From assembly GCA_018971675.1 (NCBI GenBank), contig JAGXAF010000011.1, forward strand, positions 1 through 32,619: 32,619 nucleotides of DNA, written 5' to 3'. Numbering within the stretch: position 1 is the first letter of the stretch; the number at the start of each line of letters is the position of its first letter. The notes under the pieces are model-generated. The model was not told the origin of the DNA, searched no databases, and saw nothing but the letters and a program-made list of their open reading frames with translations. This document shows positions 1-8,966 of the stretch, in pieces. Origin of the DNA: Bradyrhizobium sp. GTDB lineage: Bacteria; Pseudomonadota; Alphaproteobacteria; Rhizobiales; Xanthobacteraceae. Both the position numbers and the translations under genes were made by a program.

Positions 1-1279
1 AAAACAGCGGTTCCTGAGCCAGTATTTGCAATTGAACGAGCTCCGGCTCGGGCGCGGCGAGCAACGCCGCGCGCGTCTGACGTTGTATGTCGCTGCTAAC
101 CAACCCGTCGTATAGTAGCCATTTTGCGTCATGGGCCATCGATACCGCGAACACGACGATCAGCACGGCAGCGCTGGCGGCGCGGAGACGCGTGAACGGA
201 ACGCACTGAATGGCGGCGGCCACCAGTAGAAGCGCGCCGAATTGCGAGGGACACAGAAAACGTGTTTCGGCTCGGGTGACAGCGCCGTAGATGCCAGCGA
301 TCGCGTAAGGCGCCGCGCCGAGGACAACAATGGTCGTTCCGAGAACGACGAGCAGCATTAGATATCGGATTGAAGTGGGCGATTCCAACAACCACGATGT
401 TTTCAATCTGGAGGTACCGAGCCATGCGAACAACGCGGCCATCGCGAATACCGCAACCAAAGAGGCCTCGAATCCAAGGAATTTGAACCCTTCCGTACGG
501 GCGTAAGATACTGAGGCGACAAGGGCGCGGAGGTGCGACAAGAAGGCGGACTTGATGATGCTGATGTCATGCACCGGTGCATATTGGCCGGCATAGTGGC
601 CACTCTTGGCCATAACGGTGAATCGCAGCACGATGACCGCGGCGATAACAATCCCGAACGGAAACGTTCTTGCGATCCTGGAACGCCATTGTGTGCTCAT
701 GCCGTAAATGCACAGCAACCGTAACGGCTCTACCGCTATAAGCGTTTCCAGCGACAACGAAAAAAATAGGCACACGGGCGCGAACGCCCGAAGCCAGCGC
801 GACGACGAATACATCAGCAGATAAGACAGCAGATAAAAAAACAAAAAGAAATCGTAGACGGCATTTAACGTCAGCCGAATGGCGTAGAATGGACTTAGGT
901 AGAACAGCGCCGCCGTGAGTGCCGCAATGGGCCGCGTTTCAGCGGGACGCAACAAGATTCGATATAGCAATGCGCCATTGAGCAGATGGAAACCGAGCCC
1001 GGCGATCCGTGCGACGACATTAGGCGTATCCTGACCGAGGACGACGAAAAGATCCATCGGGACTGAATATCCGCCGTGCCCACCCGTCCACATCAAGGAG
1101 CTAACGCCAGCGAGGCCCTCAGTCCAAAACACATATTGCACGGTCCAGTCGTCGGCGATTAATCCGCGGGTAAACAAAGCCGGTAGACTGGTGAGAAAAG
1201 CCAGGGCGCCAGCGATCCACACCAAGGAACTGCCAGAACCGTTGATCGGGCGGTCATAGGCCAATTTGATATCGGTCAT
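1..1279 (-). CDS. Polytopic membrane protein, GT-C glycosyltransferase-like (C-terminus outside window)
   Basis: Manual reverse-strand translation from ATG at 1279 is open to the window edge: MTDIKLAYDRPINGSGSSLVWIAGALAFLTSLPALFTRGLIADDWTVQYVFW...; many hydrophobic segments and a DDW motif after the first TM segment. Absent from the ORF track because it has no stop in the window. Confidence 0.75.
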   Translation of the reverse strand, partial: MTDIKLAYDRPINGSGSSLVWIAGALAFLTSLPALFTRGLIADDWTVQYVFWTEGLAGVSSLMWTGGHGGYSVPMDLFVVLGQDTPNVVARIAGLGFHLLNGALLYRILLRPAETRPIAALTAALFYLSPFYAIRLTLNAVYDFFLFFYLLSYLLMYSSSRWLRAFAPVCLFFSLSLETLIAVEPLRLLCIYGMSTQWRSRIARTFPFGIVIAAVIVLRFTVMAKSGHYAGQYAPVHDISIIKSAFLSHLRALVASVSYARTEGFKFLGFEASLVAVFAMAALFAWLGTSRLKTSWLLESPTSIRYLMLLVVLGTTIVVLGAAPYAIAGIYGAVTRAETRFLCPSQFGALLLVAAAIQCVPFTRLRAASAAVLIVVFAVSMAHDAKWLLYDGLVSSDIQRQTRAALLAAPEPELVQLQILAQEPLF

Positions 1280-1676
1280 GTAGCGAGCGCCATATTTCGA
1301 TCAGGGGTTGAGATAATGGTCCAGCTGTGTTGTCGTGAATTCTACCGCGATTTCGTGCTGGACATGGCGTGGTCTCCGGTCCGGCGCTCCAACGCCAGAT
1401 GATTCGAGGTTGATCACCTCAAAGACGACGCTACCTTCAATTTCGACCAACCCTGCGACGGGACCGATGGTTAAGCCATAACCGCTCCGATCCGAAACGA
1501 CAAGCAGTGACGAAGTCGTGTGCCGTATGTATTCCCGACCAGGCTTTTCGTCTTGGTTCGGCTTGTTGGTTGCAGCCTCAGATGCGATGCGACGGGTCGT
1601 CTGAAGGCTGGTCCTATTGGCTTGGCGTTCTGGCGGCGCCAGTGATATGTACACGCATCCCAAGGGGAGGACGGAC

Positions 1677-1994
1677 ATGAGAGTTTTCTGCGCAGCGCTG
1701 ATCGTCGCTTCGTTGATTGGGCCTGTTTTCGCCCAGGACGACCACGTCCCGCGATACGGCGAAAAGCCGAAAGAGAAATCGCAGACGGAAATCAACGCGG
1801 ACAAGGCTGCTGCGAGAGCCTACCAGAATTCACTCGAGAATATCCCCGACCAGGGGCCCGTCGATCCCTGGAGCAATGCGCGCAGCACCGACGCGCCCAG
1901 GAACTCCGCCAAGCCCGCGGCCAAACCCGCCGCCAAATCGGCCGCCAAGGCTGCGCCGCACAAGGCGCCGAAAGCTGGCAACACTGCTGACTAG
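1677..1994 (+). CDS. Small secreted hypothetical protein with Ala/Lys/Pro-rich tail
   Basis: ATG at 1677 after AAGGGGAGG (Shine-Dalgarno-like); signal peptide MRVFCAALIVASLIGPVFAQ; low-complexity AKPAAKPAAKSAAKAAPHKAPKA tail. In frame with listed ORF 1617..1994. Confidence 0.65.
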   Translation: MRVFCAALIVASLIGPVFAQDDHVPRYGEKPKEKSQTEINADKAAARAYQNSLENIPDQGPVDPWSNARSTDAPRNSAKPAAKPAAKSAAKAAPHKAPKAGNTAD

Positions 1995-2081
1995 CGGCCG
2001 TCAGCGGGCCGCTTTGTGACGGCTCGGCCTTTATTCATTCCCGTGCCTGATGCGCTCCGTCACCCACGTGACCGCTCCGGT

Positions 2082-2390
2082 TCACACCTCCCGGGTGTCA
2101 AACAGGATCATATCGGCGCCGCCGGTCGCGAATTTCTGCACATCGGTCGCCGCTACTTTGCCTTCGGCGCTGCCGAATGCGGCCTGCACCGCGGCCACGC
2201 TGTCGAACGTCAGTATCGCGATCAAATGAAAAGCAGATGGGCCGGCCGGGGTCTCGACGGGTCCGTTGCTGACTTCATATCTTCGCAAGCCCGGTATCTT
2301 TTTTGCGAGCGGAACATGCATCTCGTAATAGTGCTTGTCGAAAGCAGCAGTATCCTTCGGCGTCTTGTACATTACCATGAGTTGCGCCAT
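2082..2390 (-). CDS. EthD family protein
   Basis: MAQLMVMYKTPKDTAAFDKHYYEMHVPLAKKIPGLRRYEVSNG is typical of EthD-family dimeric alpha/beta barrel proteins; start trimmed to internal Met. Confidence 0.8.
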   Translation of the reverse strand: MAQLMVMYKTPKDTAAFDKHYYEMHVPLAKKIPGLRRYEVSNGPVETPAGPSAFHLIAILTFDSVAAVQAAFGSAEGKVAATDVQKFATGGADMILFDTREV

Positions 2391-2578
2391 CGCGACCCTC
2401 CACATGGCTTCGGATTAACCGCTGCTGTCAGCTTTCAATCGCACCTGCGGCCTGTCAAGTAACAATACAAGGACAGACTGCGCAGATTGATTCCATTCAA
2501 GTCGTCGCCGCGCTGAAGGGGGATGGATGCGCGGATCAAGCCAGCGTATGACGCTACCGATATTGGAGGGCTTTCGCA

Positions 2579-3397
2579 TTGTTCTTTTTTCTCTCCAAGA
2601 TCGTCGGCCCGTGGCTGCTACCGACCAATTTCCTGATTGGGGCTGGCCTGCTCGGCGTAGCGTTGCTGGCCACGCGATATGCGCGCGCCGGACGCCGGCT
2701 GATGGTCTTCGCCATCCTGATGTTCGCGATCGCGGGTTTTTCGCCGTTGGGCAATTGGTTGCTCTATCCGCTGGAGCAGCGATTTCCACCGTGGAACGCC
2801 GGGCGCGGCGCGCCTTACGGCATTATCGTGCTGGGAGGGTCGATCGATGCCGATCTTTCGGCGGCGCGTGGCGGCGCCGTGGTCCGGAACGCGGCCGATC
2901 GCATCATCGCCGCTGCGGCGCTGGCGCGTCGATATCCGGATGCTCACGTCATCTTCTCCGGCGGCAGCGGGAATCTGATTTCGAACGACGCCCGGGAGGC
3001 TGACTATGCCGGCGCTTTATTTGAAAGCCTCGGTGTGGACAAGGCGCGGCTCACGATGGAGCGGCGCTCGCGTAACACCCAGGAGAACGCCGAGTTTTCC
3101 AAGGCACTTGCAGCGACGACAAGCGGCGAGCGCTGGCTGCTGGTGACGTCGGCCTATCATATGCCGCGCTCGATCGGCCTGTTTCGCAAGGCCGGCTTTG
3201 CGGTCGAAGCCTATCCGGTGGATTGGCGGGTTGGCGGTCGCAGCGACCTCTTTGCGTTCAAAACCGTCGCGGGCGAGGGGCTCGGTGATACCGACATCGG
3301 CCTGCGCGAATGGATCGGGCTCTTGGCCTATTGGCTGACCGGCAAGATCGACGAGCCGTTCCCGGGACCGACGACGAACCAGGGCATCAAGCGGTAA
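2579..3397 (+). CDS. YdcF/ElyC family protein (DUF218)
   Basis: Two N-terminal TM segments, then GIIVLGGSIDADLS...ADRIIAAAALARRYPDAHVIFSGGSGN...ERRSRNTQENAEFS...LLVTSAYHMPRS, typical of DUF218; TTG start. Confidence 0.85.
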   Translation: MFFFLSKIVGPWLLPTNFLIGAGLLGVALLATRYARAGRRLMVFAILMFAIAGFSPLGNWLLYPLEQRFPPWNAGRGAPYGIIVLGGSIDADLSAARGGAVVRNAADRIIAAAALARRYPDAHVIFSGGSGNLISNDAREADYAGALFESLGVDKARLTMERRSRNTQENAEFSKALAATTSGERWLLVTSAYHMPRSIGLFRKAGFAVEAYPVDWRVGGRSDLFAFKTVAGEGLGDTDIGLREWIGLLAYWLTGKIDEPFPGPTTNQGIKR

Positions 3398-3403
3398 ATT
3401 GGG

Positions 3404-6400
3404 TCAGGAGCGCATTTCCGGCGATGCGCTGCGCCGCCGCGCCCGCATGCTCCAATGCCGGAAACGGTCGAGATAGAGATAGACCACCGGCGTGGTGTAC
3501 AGGGTCAGGATTTGGCTCAACACCAGCCCGCCGATGATCGTAATACCGAGCGGCTGGCGGAACTCACTGCCTTCGCCCATCCCGACGATCAGCGGCACCG
3601 CGCCGAGCAGCGACGCCATGGTGGTCATCATGATCGGCCGGAATCGCAGCAGGCAGGCTTCGTAAATCGCCTCCGCCGGCGACAGGCCGCGCCCGCGCTC
3701 GGCATCGAGCGCGAAGTCGATCATCATGATGGCGTTTTTCTTCACGATCCCGATCAGAAGGATCACTCCGATCATGCCGATGATGTCGAACTGGGTGTGA
3801 AATAGCATCAAGGCCAGCACCGCGCCTACGCCCGCCGAGGGCAGGGTGGACAGGATCGTCAGCGGATGGACAAAGCTCTCATAGAGCATGCCGAGAGAGA
3901 TGTAGATCGTGGCGAACGCCGCGAGAATGAGAAACGGTTCGCTGCTGATCGATTGCTGGAAAATCTTGGCGACGCCCTGGAAAGAGCCGCGGATCGTCGA
4001 GGGCACTCCGATCCGGCCCATGGTCGCCTCGATCGCCGCGACCGCCGTGCTGAGCGATATGCCCAGCGGCAGATTGAACGAGATGGTGTTGGCGACCAGA
4101 CCATCCTGGTGGTTGACGACCAGCGCTGTGCGGCCTTGTCCGAAGGCGGCGACGCTCGACAGCGGGATCATCGTCTCCTGGCTGGTGCTGACCGCGGTGC
4201 CGGTCGAGGCCGCCACCTTGCCGGTGGCGCCGATCGAGTTGGTGGCCTGATTGCGCACTGCGCTGGCCGCGACCGAACTCGCTGACGTGGTCTGCGCCGA
4301 AGAGGCGATCGTTCCCGCCACGGCATTGGTCGTCTGCGAACCGCTGGCGGGCCTGGCCGAGGTACTGACATGGACATCCCGCAACGTCTGCGGGTCCTGC
4401 CAGTATTCCGGCGCCACTTCCATGACCACGTGGTATTGGTTGCGCGCCACGTAGATGGTTGAGACCTGCCGCTGGCCGAATGCGTCATAGAGCGTATTGT
4501 CGATCTGGCTGACGCTGATGCCGAGGCGTGCTGCGGTATCGCGGTCGATAGTCACCCCGGCTTGAAGCCCCTTGTCCTGCTGGTCGCTGCTGACGTCGGC
4601 GAGCGTCGGCACGCCCTGCAGCGCGGCGACGATCTTCGGCGTCCATTCATCCAGCTCCTCGAAGGTCGATCCTTGCAGCGTGTACTGGTATTGCGCACTG
4701 CCCGTGCGTCCGCCGGGGCCGAGATCGCCGACCGACTGCAGAAACAGGGTAGCGCCCGGCACCGCCGCGAGTTCGCCGCGCAACTGGCCGATCACCTGAT
4801 CGGCGGTCAAATCGCGCTGCCGACGCGGCTTTAGGGAAACGAACACGGTGCCGGTGTTGGTCGAGCCGCCGCCGGGGCCCACACCTCCGCCGGTAAAACC
4901 GACCGCGACGTTGACAGCCGGATTCTTCCGGACGATGTCCACGAGCTGCGTAAGCTTCTTCTGCATCAGTTGAAACGAGATACTCTGATCGGCCTGGATC
5001 GAGCCGATCAGCAATCCCGTATCCTGTTGCGGAATAAACCCCTTCGGAACGGTAGCGTAGAGGTAAAAGTTCAGGCCGAGCACGGCCCCCAATACCAGCA
5101 TTACCAGGCCGGGATGACGCAACGCCACGGTAAGCGTGCGCCGATAGAAGCCAAGCCAGGCCTCGAACACGCGCTCGCACGCGCGATAGATCCGTCCGCG
5201 TCGCCGCCCGCGCTCTACCCGCAGCAGCCTGGCGCACATCATCGGTGTCGTCGTCAGCGAAATTACCAGAGAGATCACGATGGCAACGGCAATGGTCATG
5301 GAGAATTCACGGAATAGCCTGCCGACCAGACCGCTCATCAGCAGGATCGGGACAAATACCGCGATCAGCGACACGCTCATCGAAAGCACTGTGAAACCGA
5401 CCTCGCGCGATCCCAAAAGGGCGGCCTGCAGCGGCGTCTCTCCCGCATCCAGGTGACGGGTGATGTTTTCCAGCACCACGATGGTGTCATCGACCACGAA
5501 TCCGGTCGCGACCGTGAGCGCCATCAGAGAGAAAATGTTCAGGCTGTATCCGAGCAGGTACATCACCGCGAATGTCGCGATCAGCGACACCGATACCGTC
5601 ACCACCGGGACCAGCGTCGCCCTCGCGCTGCGCAGAAACGCGAACACGACGAGAATGACCAGGGCAACGGCAATGATCAGCGTGATTTCGACATCGAACA
5701 GCGAGGCTCTGATCGTGGTCGATCGGTCGATCGCGAGGTTGATGTCGATCGCCGGCGACACCGAAGCCCGTAATAGCGGCATCAACGCCTTCACGCGGTC
5801 GACCATCTTGATAATGTTGGCGCCCGGCTGGCGATACACGATCATCATGACCGCGCGTTTGCCGTTGGAAAGGCCGAGCGTGTGCAAGTTCTCCACGGAA
5901 TCAAGCACCTCGCCGACGTCGGTCAGGCGCACTGCGGCGCCATTGCGATAGGCAACCACCAGTGATTTGTAGTCGACAGCCCTGAGAGCCTGATCATTGG
6001 AGTAGACCTGGTAGCGCTGTGCGCCAACGTCGATGCCGCCCTTGGGGCTGTGTGCGTTGGCGCTGCCGAGCGCGGCGCGAACGTCTTCGAGGCCAATGCC
6101 GTATTTGTAGAGCGCCTGCGGCGCGAGCTCGACCCGAACAGCAGGCAGCGATCCGCCGCTGACGCTCACCTCACCGACGCCTTCGACCTGCGACAGCTTC
6201 TGCGCCAGCACGGTGGAAGCTGCGTCATACAGTTCAGCGGGAGGCAGGGTGTCCGATGTCAGCGTATAGATCAGGATCGGCGCCGAAGCGGGGTTGAACT
6301 TGCGGTAGGTGGGATTGCTCCGCAGCGAGGTCGGCAGGTCGGCGCGCGAGGCATTGATCGCCGCCTGCACATCGCGCGCCGCGCCGTTGATGTCGCGATT

Positions 6401-6691
6401 GATGCTGAATTGCAGGTTGACACGCGCGGATCCGAGCGAACTCGACGACGTTATCTCGTTGACATCGGCAATCCGGCCGAGGTGACGCTCCAGCGGGCTG
6501 GCGACGGTGGTCGCGACATCAGCCGGACTCGCGCCCGGCAATGTCGCATGCACCGAAATGGTGGGGATATCGACATCGGGCAGCGGCGAAACCGGCAGCT
6601 TGAAAAAGGCAACGGTACCGGCGGCAACCAGCCCGAACGTCAGCAACGTGGTGGCGACTGGCCGACGGATGAACGGGCTTGACGGACTCAT
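3404..6691 (-). CDS. RND efflux transporter, MdtC/HAE1-like inner-membrane subunit
   Basis: 1095 aa; MSPSSPFIRRPVATTLLTFGLVAAGTVAFFKLPVSPLPDVDIPTISVHATLPGASPADVA, GFVVDDTIVVLENI, LIGIVKKNAIMMIDFAL. Confidence 0.95.
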   Translation of the reverse strand: MSPSSPFIRRPVATTLLTFGLVAAGTVAFFKLPVSPLPDVDIPTISVHATLPGASPADVATTVASPLERHLGRIADVNEITSSSSLGSARVNLQFSINRDINGAARDVQAAINASRADLPTSLRSNPTYRKFNPASAPILIYTLTSDTLPPAELYDAASTVLAQKLSQVEGVGEVSVSGGSLPAVRVELAPQALYKYGIGLEDVRAALGSANAHSPKGGIDVGAQRYQVYSNDQALRAVDYKSLVVAYRNGAAVRLTDVGEVLDSVENLHTLGLSNGKRAVMMIVYRQPGANIIKMVDRVKALMPLLRASVSPAIDINLAIDRSTTIRASLFDVEITLIIAVALVILVVFAFLRSARATLVPVVTVSVSLIATFAVMYLLGYSLNIFSLMALTVATGFVVDDTIVVLENITRHLDAGETPLQAALLGSREVGFTVLSMSVSLIAVFVPILLMSGLVGRLFREFSMTIAVAIVISLVISLTTTPMMCARLLRVERGRRRGRIYRACERVFEAWLGFYRRTLTVALRHPGLVMLVLGAVLGLNFYLYATVPKGFIPQQDTGLLIGSIQADQSISFQLMQKKLTQLVDIVRKNPAVNVAVGFTGGGVGPGGGSTNTGTVFVSLKPRRQRDLTADQVIGQLRGELAAVPGATLFLQSVGDLGPGGRTGSAQYQYTLQGSTFEELDEWTPKIVAALQGVPTLADVSSDQQDKGLQAGVTIDRDTAARLGISVSQIDNTLYDAFGQRQVSTIYVARNQYHVVMEVAPEYWQDPQTLRDVHVSTSARPASGSQTTNAVAGTIASSAQTTSASSVAASAVRNQATNSIGATGKVAASTGTAVSTSQETMIPLSSVAAFGQGRTALVVNHQDGLVANTISFNLPLGISLSTAVAAIEATMGRIGVPSTIRGSFQGVAKIFQQSISSEPFLILAAFATIYISLGMLYESFVHPLTILSTLPSAGVGAVLALMLFHTQFDIIGMIGVILLIGIVKKNAIMMIDFALDAERGRGLSPAEAIYEACLLRFRPIMMTTMASLLGAVPLIVGMGEGSEFRQPLGITIIGGLVLSQILTLYTTPVVYLYLDRFRHWSMRARRRSASPEMRS

Positions 6692-6842
6692 GCGTGAACT
6701 TTGACCTCGCGCACCTTATACGCCGCTGTCATCTGGTCCGTCCAACCGTTAGAACCGCCGAGACGGCTGTCGCAACTGCGGCCTAATCCGGCTAGGATTG
6801 TGGTAAAGCGCCGTAAGGCTGACCCCCTTGGGAACCTGCGCC

Positions 6843-7628
6843 ATGCAACAGCAAATGCCGTCGGAACAGCTCGATACGGCTGGACTGGTGACCGACCTGA
6901 ACACCCTGCTGCGGTTGAAGACGACAGTGATCGGGATGAAGATGTTCGCCCGCGCCGAGGAGATGGCCGCGATCCCGAAAATCCGACGTCCGAGCGCGGT
7001 CCACACCACCGACCAGATCGTCAGCATGGCTTCGCGACTGGGCTGGACGGTCGGCATCACCGCGGACGATCTGGTCGGTTCGCAGTGCCGCGCCGTGATC
7101 GGCCTCGCGCCGCAGGACGAGCAGTGGCTCAAGGGCGAGTCCTATGTCGGGGTCTGGCATGGCACGGCTGAGGATGCGCGCAAGCGCCAGGAGGCGCTGG
7201 ATGTGGTTCCGTTCGGACAGTATCAGGCGCTGGCGGTGAGCCCGCTGTCCAGTGGCCGGCTCAATCCGCCGGACATCTGTCTCGTCTACGCAACGCCCGG
7301 CCAGATGATCATCCTGATCAACGGCCTGCAATATACCGGTTACAGGAAATTCGAGTGGAGCGTGGTCGGCGAAACCGCATGCGCGGATTCCTGGGGACGG
7401 GCGTTGAAGACCGGCGAGCCTTCGCTCTCGCTGCCTTGCTTTGCCGAACGGCGTTATGGTGGCGTGCCGGATGAGGAGATGCTGATGGCCCTGCCGCCTT
7501 CGCATCTCGCCAAGGCGATTGTCGGCATGAAGCAGCTCGCCAAGAACGGCCTGCGATATCCGATCGCGCCCTATGGCATCCAGAACGACGTGCGCGCCGG
7601 CATGGGCGCATCGTACGGCAAGAAATAG
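6843..7628 (+). CDS. DUF169 domain-containing protein
   Basis: MQQQMPSEQLDTAGLVTDLNTLLRLKTTVIGMKMF...GLAPQDEQWLKG...PDICLVYATPGQMIILINGLQY; COG2043/DUF169-like. Internal ATG chosen over upstream TTG (6828). Confidence 0.75.
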   Translation: MQQQMPSEQLDTAGLVTDLNTLLRLKTTVIGMKMFARAEEMAAIPKIRRPSAVHTTDQIVSMASRLGWTVGITADDLVGSQCRAVIGLAPQDEQWLKGESYVGVWHGTAEDARKRQEALDVVPFGQYQALAVSPLSSGRLNPPDICLVYATPGQMIILINGLQYTGYRKFEWSVVGETACADSWGRALKTGEPSLSLPCFAERRYGGVPDEEMLMALPPSHLAKAIVGMKQLAKNGLRYPIAPYGIQNDVRAGMGASYGKK

Positions 7629-7651
7629 CTATTGCGGAATTGGCTTTAAAC

Positions 7652-7732
7652 CGTCATTGCGAGGAGCGCAGCGACGAAGCAATCCAGGGCCGCACGTGAA
7701 GCCCTGGATTGCTTCGCTACGCTCGCAATGAC
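7652..7732. repeat. Dispersed palindromic repeat, family A, copy 1
   Basis: CGTCATTGCGAGGAGCGCAGCGACGAAGCAATCCAG-loop-CTGGATTGCTTCGCTACGCTCGCAATGACA; 36-nt left arm identical to that at 22430..22507. Confidence 0.9.
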
Positions 7733-7756
7733 AGGGAAATCTTAAGGGATCGATTG

Positions 7757-8938
7757 ATGGAGCCTTCGTCGAAGTTCGACATCATTGTCTACGGCGCCAC
7801 CGGTTTCACCGGTCGGCTTGTCGCCGAATATCTCGCCGAGCAATACAGGAGCGACAAGGCTTTGAAGTGGGCGATGGCGGGGCGGAGCGTCGACAAGCTT
7901 AAATCGGTTCGCGACGCGATCGGCGCGCCGGCGGATATTCCCTTGATCGTCGCCGATGCCAACGATCCTGCCTCGCTCAAGGCCATGATCGGCCAGACCC
8001 GGTCTGTGGTGACCACTGTCGGCCCTTATCTGCTCTACGGCAACGAACTGGTGGCGGCATGCGCGGCTTCGGGCACCGACTATTTCGACCTGTGTGGCGA
8101 GGTGCCGTGGATGCGGCGGATGATCGACGCGCATCTCGACGCGGCGAAACGCTCCGGCGCACGGATCATGTTCTCCTGCGGCTATGATTCCGTGCCGTTC
8201 GAACTCGGCGCGTTTTTCGTTCAGGAGGAAGCCAAGCGTGTGTTCGGCGCGACAACTACGCGAGTTAAAGGCCGGGTGCGGCAGATGCGGGGCACGTTCT
8301 CCGGTGGCACCGCCGCCAGCGGCAGGGCGATCTTCGAGGCCGCGGCGAAGGATCCGGCTTTGCTTGCGCTGGTGCGCGATCCCTTCGCGTTGACGCCGGG
8401 ATTTGCGGGGCCAAAACAGCCACCGGCCAACAAGCCGGTGTTTGATGAGGATCTGAAGACGTGGTTGACGCCGTTTTTCATGGCCAACATCAACTCGCGG
8501 AACGTGCACCGATCCAACATGCTGCTCGGCTTTCCGTATGGACGCGACTTTGTTTACGACGAGATGCAGATCACAGGGTCTGGCGAGGAAGGCGAGGCGG
8601 AGGCCAGGCGTATCGCGGCGGCGAGCAACAGAATGGCATCCTCGGATGTCCCCAAGCCGGGGGAGGGCCCGTCGAAGGAGGAGCGTGAGAACGGGTTCTA
8701 CGATCTTCTCTACGTCGCGATCGCAACCGACGGCCGCCAGGTCCGCGCCTCGGTGAAGGGCGACCGCGATCCCGGTTACGGCTCGACCTCGAAGATGATC
8801 GCGGAATGTGCGATCTGCCTGTTGCGCGACGTGCCCGACGTGCCGGCGGGAATCTGGACGCCGGGCGCAGCGATGCGGCACCGGCTGATCAAGCGGCTTG
8901 TCGATCACGCCGGCCTGACATTTCAGGTCGAGGTGTGA
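7757..8938 (+). CDS. Saccharopine dehydrogenase-like / trans-acting enoyl reductase family protein
   Basis: MEPSSKFDIIVYGATGFTGRLVAEYLAEQ...GPYLLYGNELVAACAASGTDYFDLCGEVPWMRRMID; start trimmed from 7709, which lies inside repeat A. Confidence 0.85.
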   Translation: MEPSSKFDIIVYGATGFTGRLVAEYLAEQYRSDKALKWAMAGRSVDKLKSVRDAIGAPADIPLIVADANDPASLKAMIGQTRSVVTTVGPYLLYGNELVAACAASGTDYFDLCGEVPWMRRMIDAHLDAAKRSGARIMFSCGYDSVPFELGAFFVQEEAKRVFGATTTRVKGRVRQMRGTFSGGTAASGRAIFEAAAKDPALLALVRDPFALTPGFAGPKQPPANKPVFDEDLKTWLTPFFMANINSRNVHRSNMLLGFPYGRDFVYDEMQITGSGEEGEAEARRIAAASNRMASSDVPKPGEGPSKEERENGFYDLLYVAIATDGRQVRASVKGDRDPGYGSTSKMIAECAICLLRDVPDVPAGIWTPGAAMRHRLIKRLVDHAGLTFQVEV

Positions 8939-8966
8939 TGGCCTCTACGCACGAACCACGAGGCGC

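Noticed and set aside
1301-1804. 167-aa minus-strand ORF upstream of the GT-C-like gene
   Set aside because: Overlaps the signal-peptide-encoding start of the plus-strand gene at 1677 and shows no recognisable family; probably spurious, though the 1301-1620 part cannot be excluded.
7709-7756. N-terminal extension MLRYARNDREILRDR of the saccharopine dehydrogenase-like ORF
   Set aside because: Encoded by repeat family A; the ATG at 7757 fits the family start (MEPSSKFDIIVYGATG).
7742-8908. 388-aa minus-strand ORF
   Set aside because: Antisense to the convincing saccharopine dehydrogenase-like CDS; His/Arg-rich composition typical of shadow ORFs.
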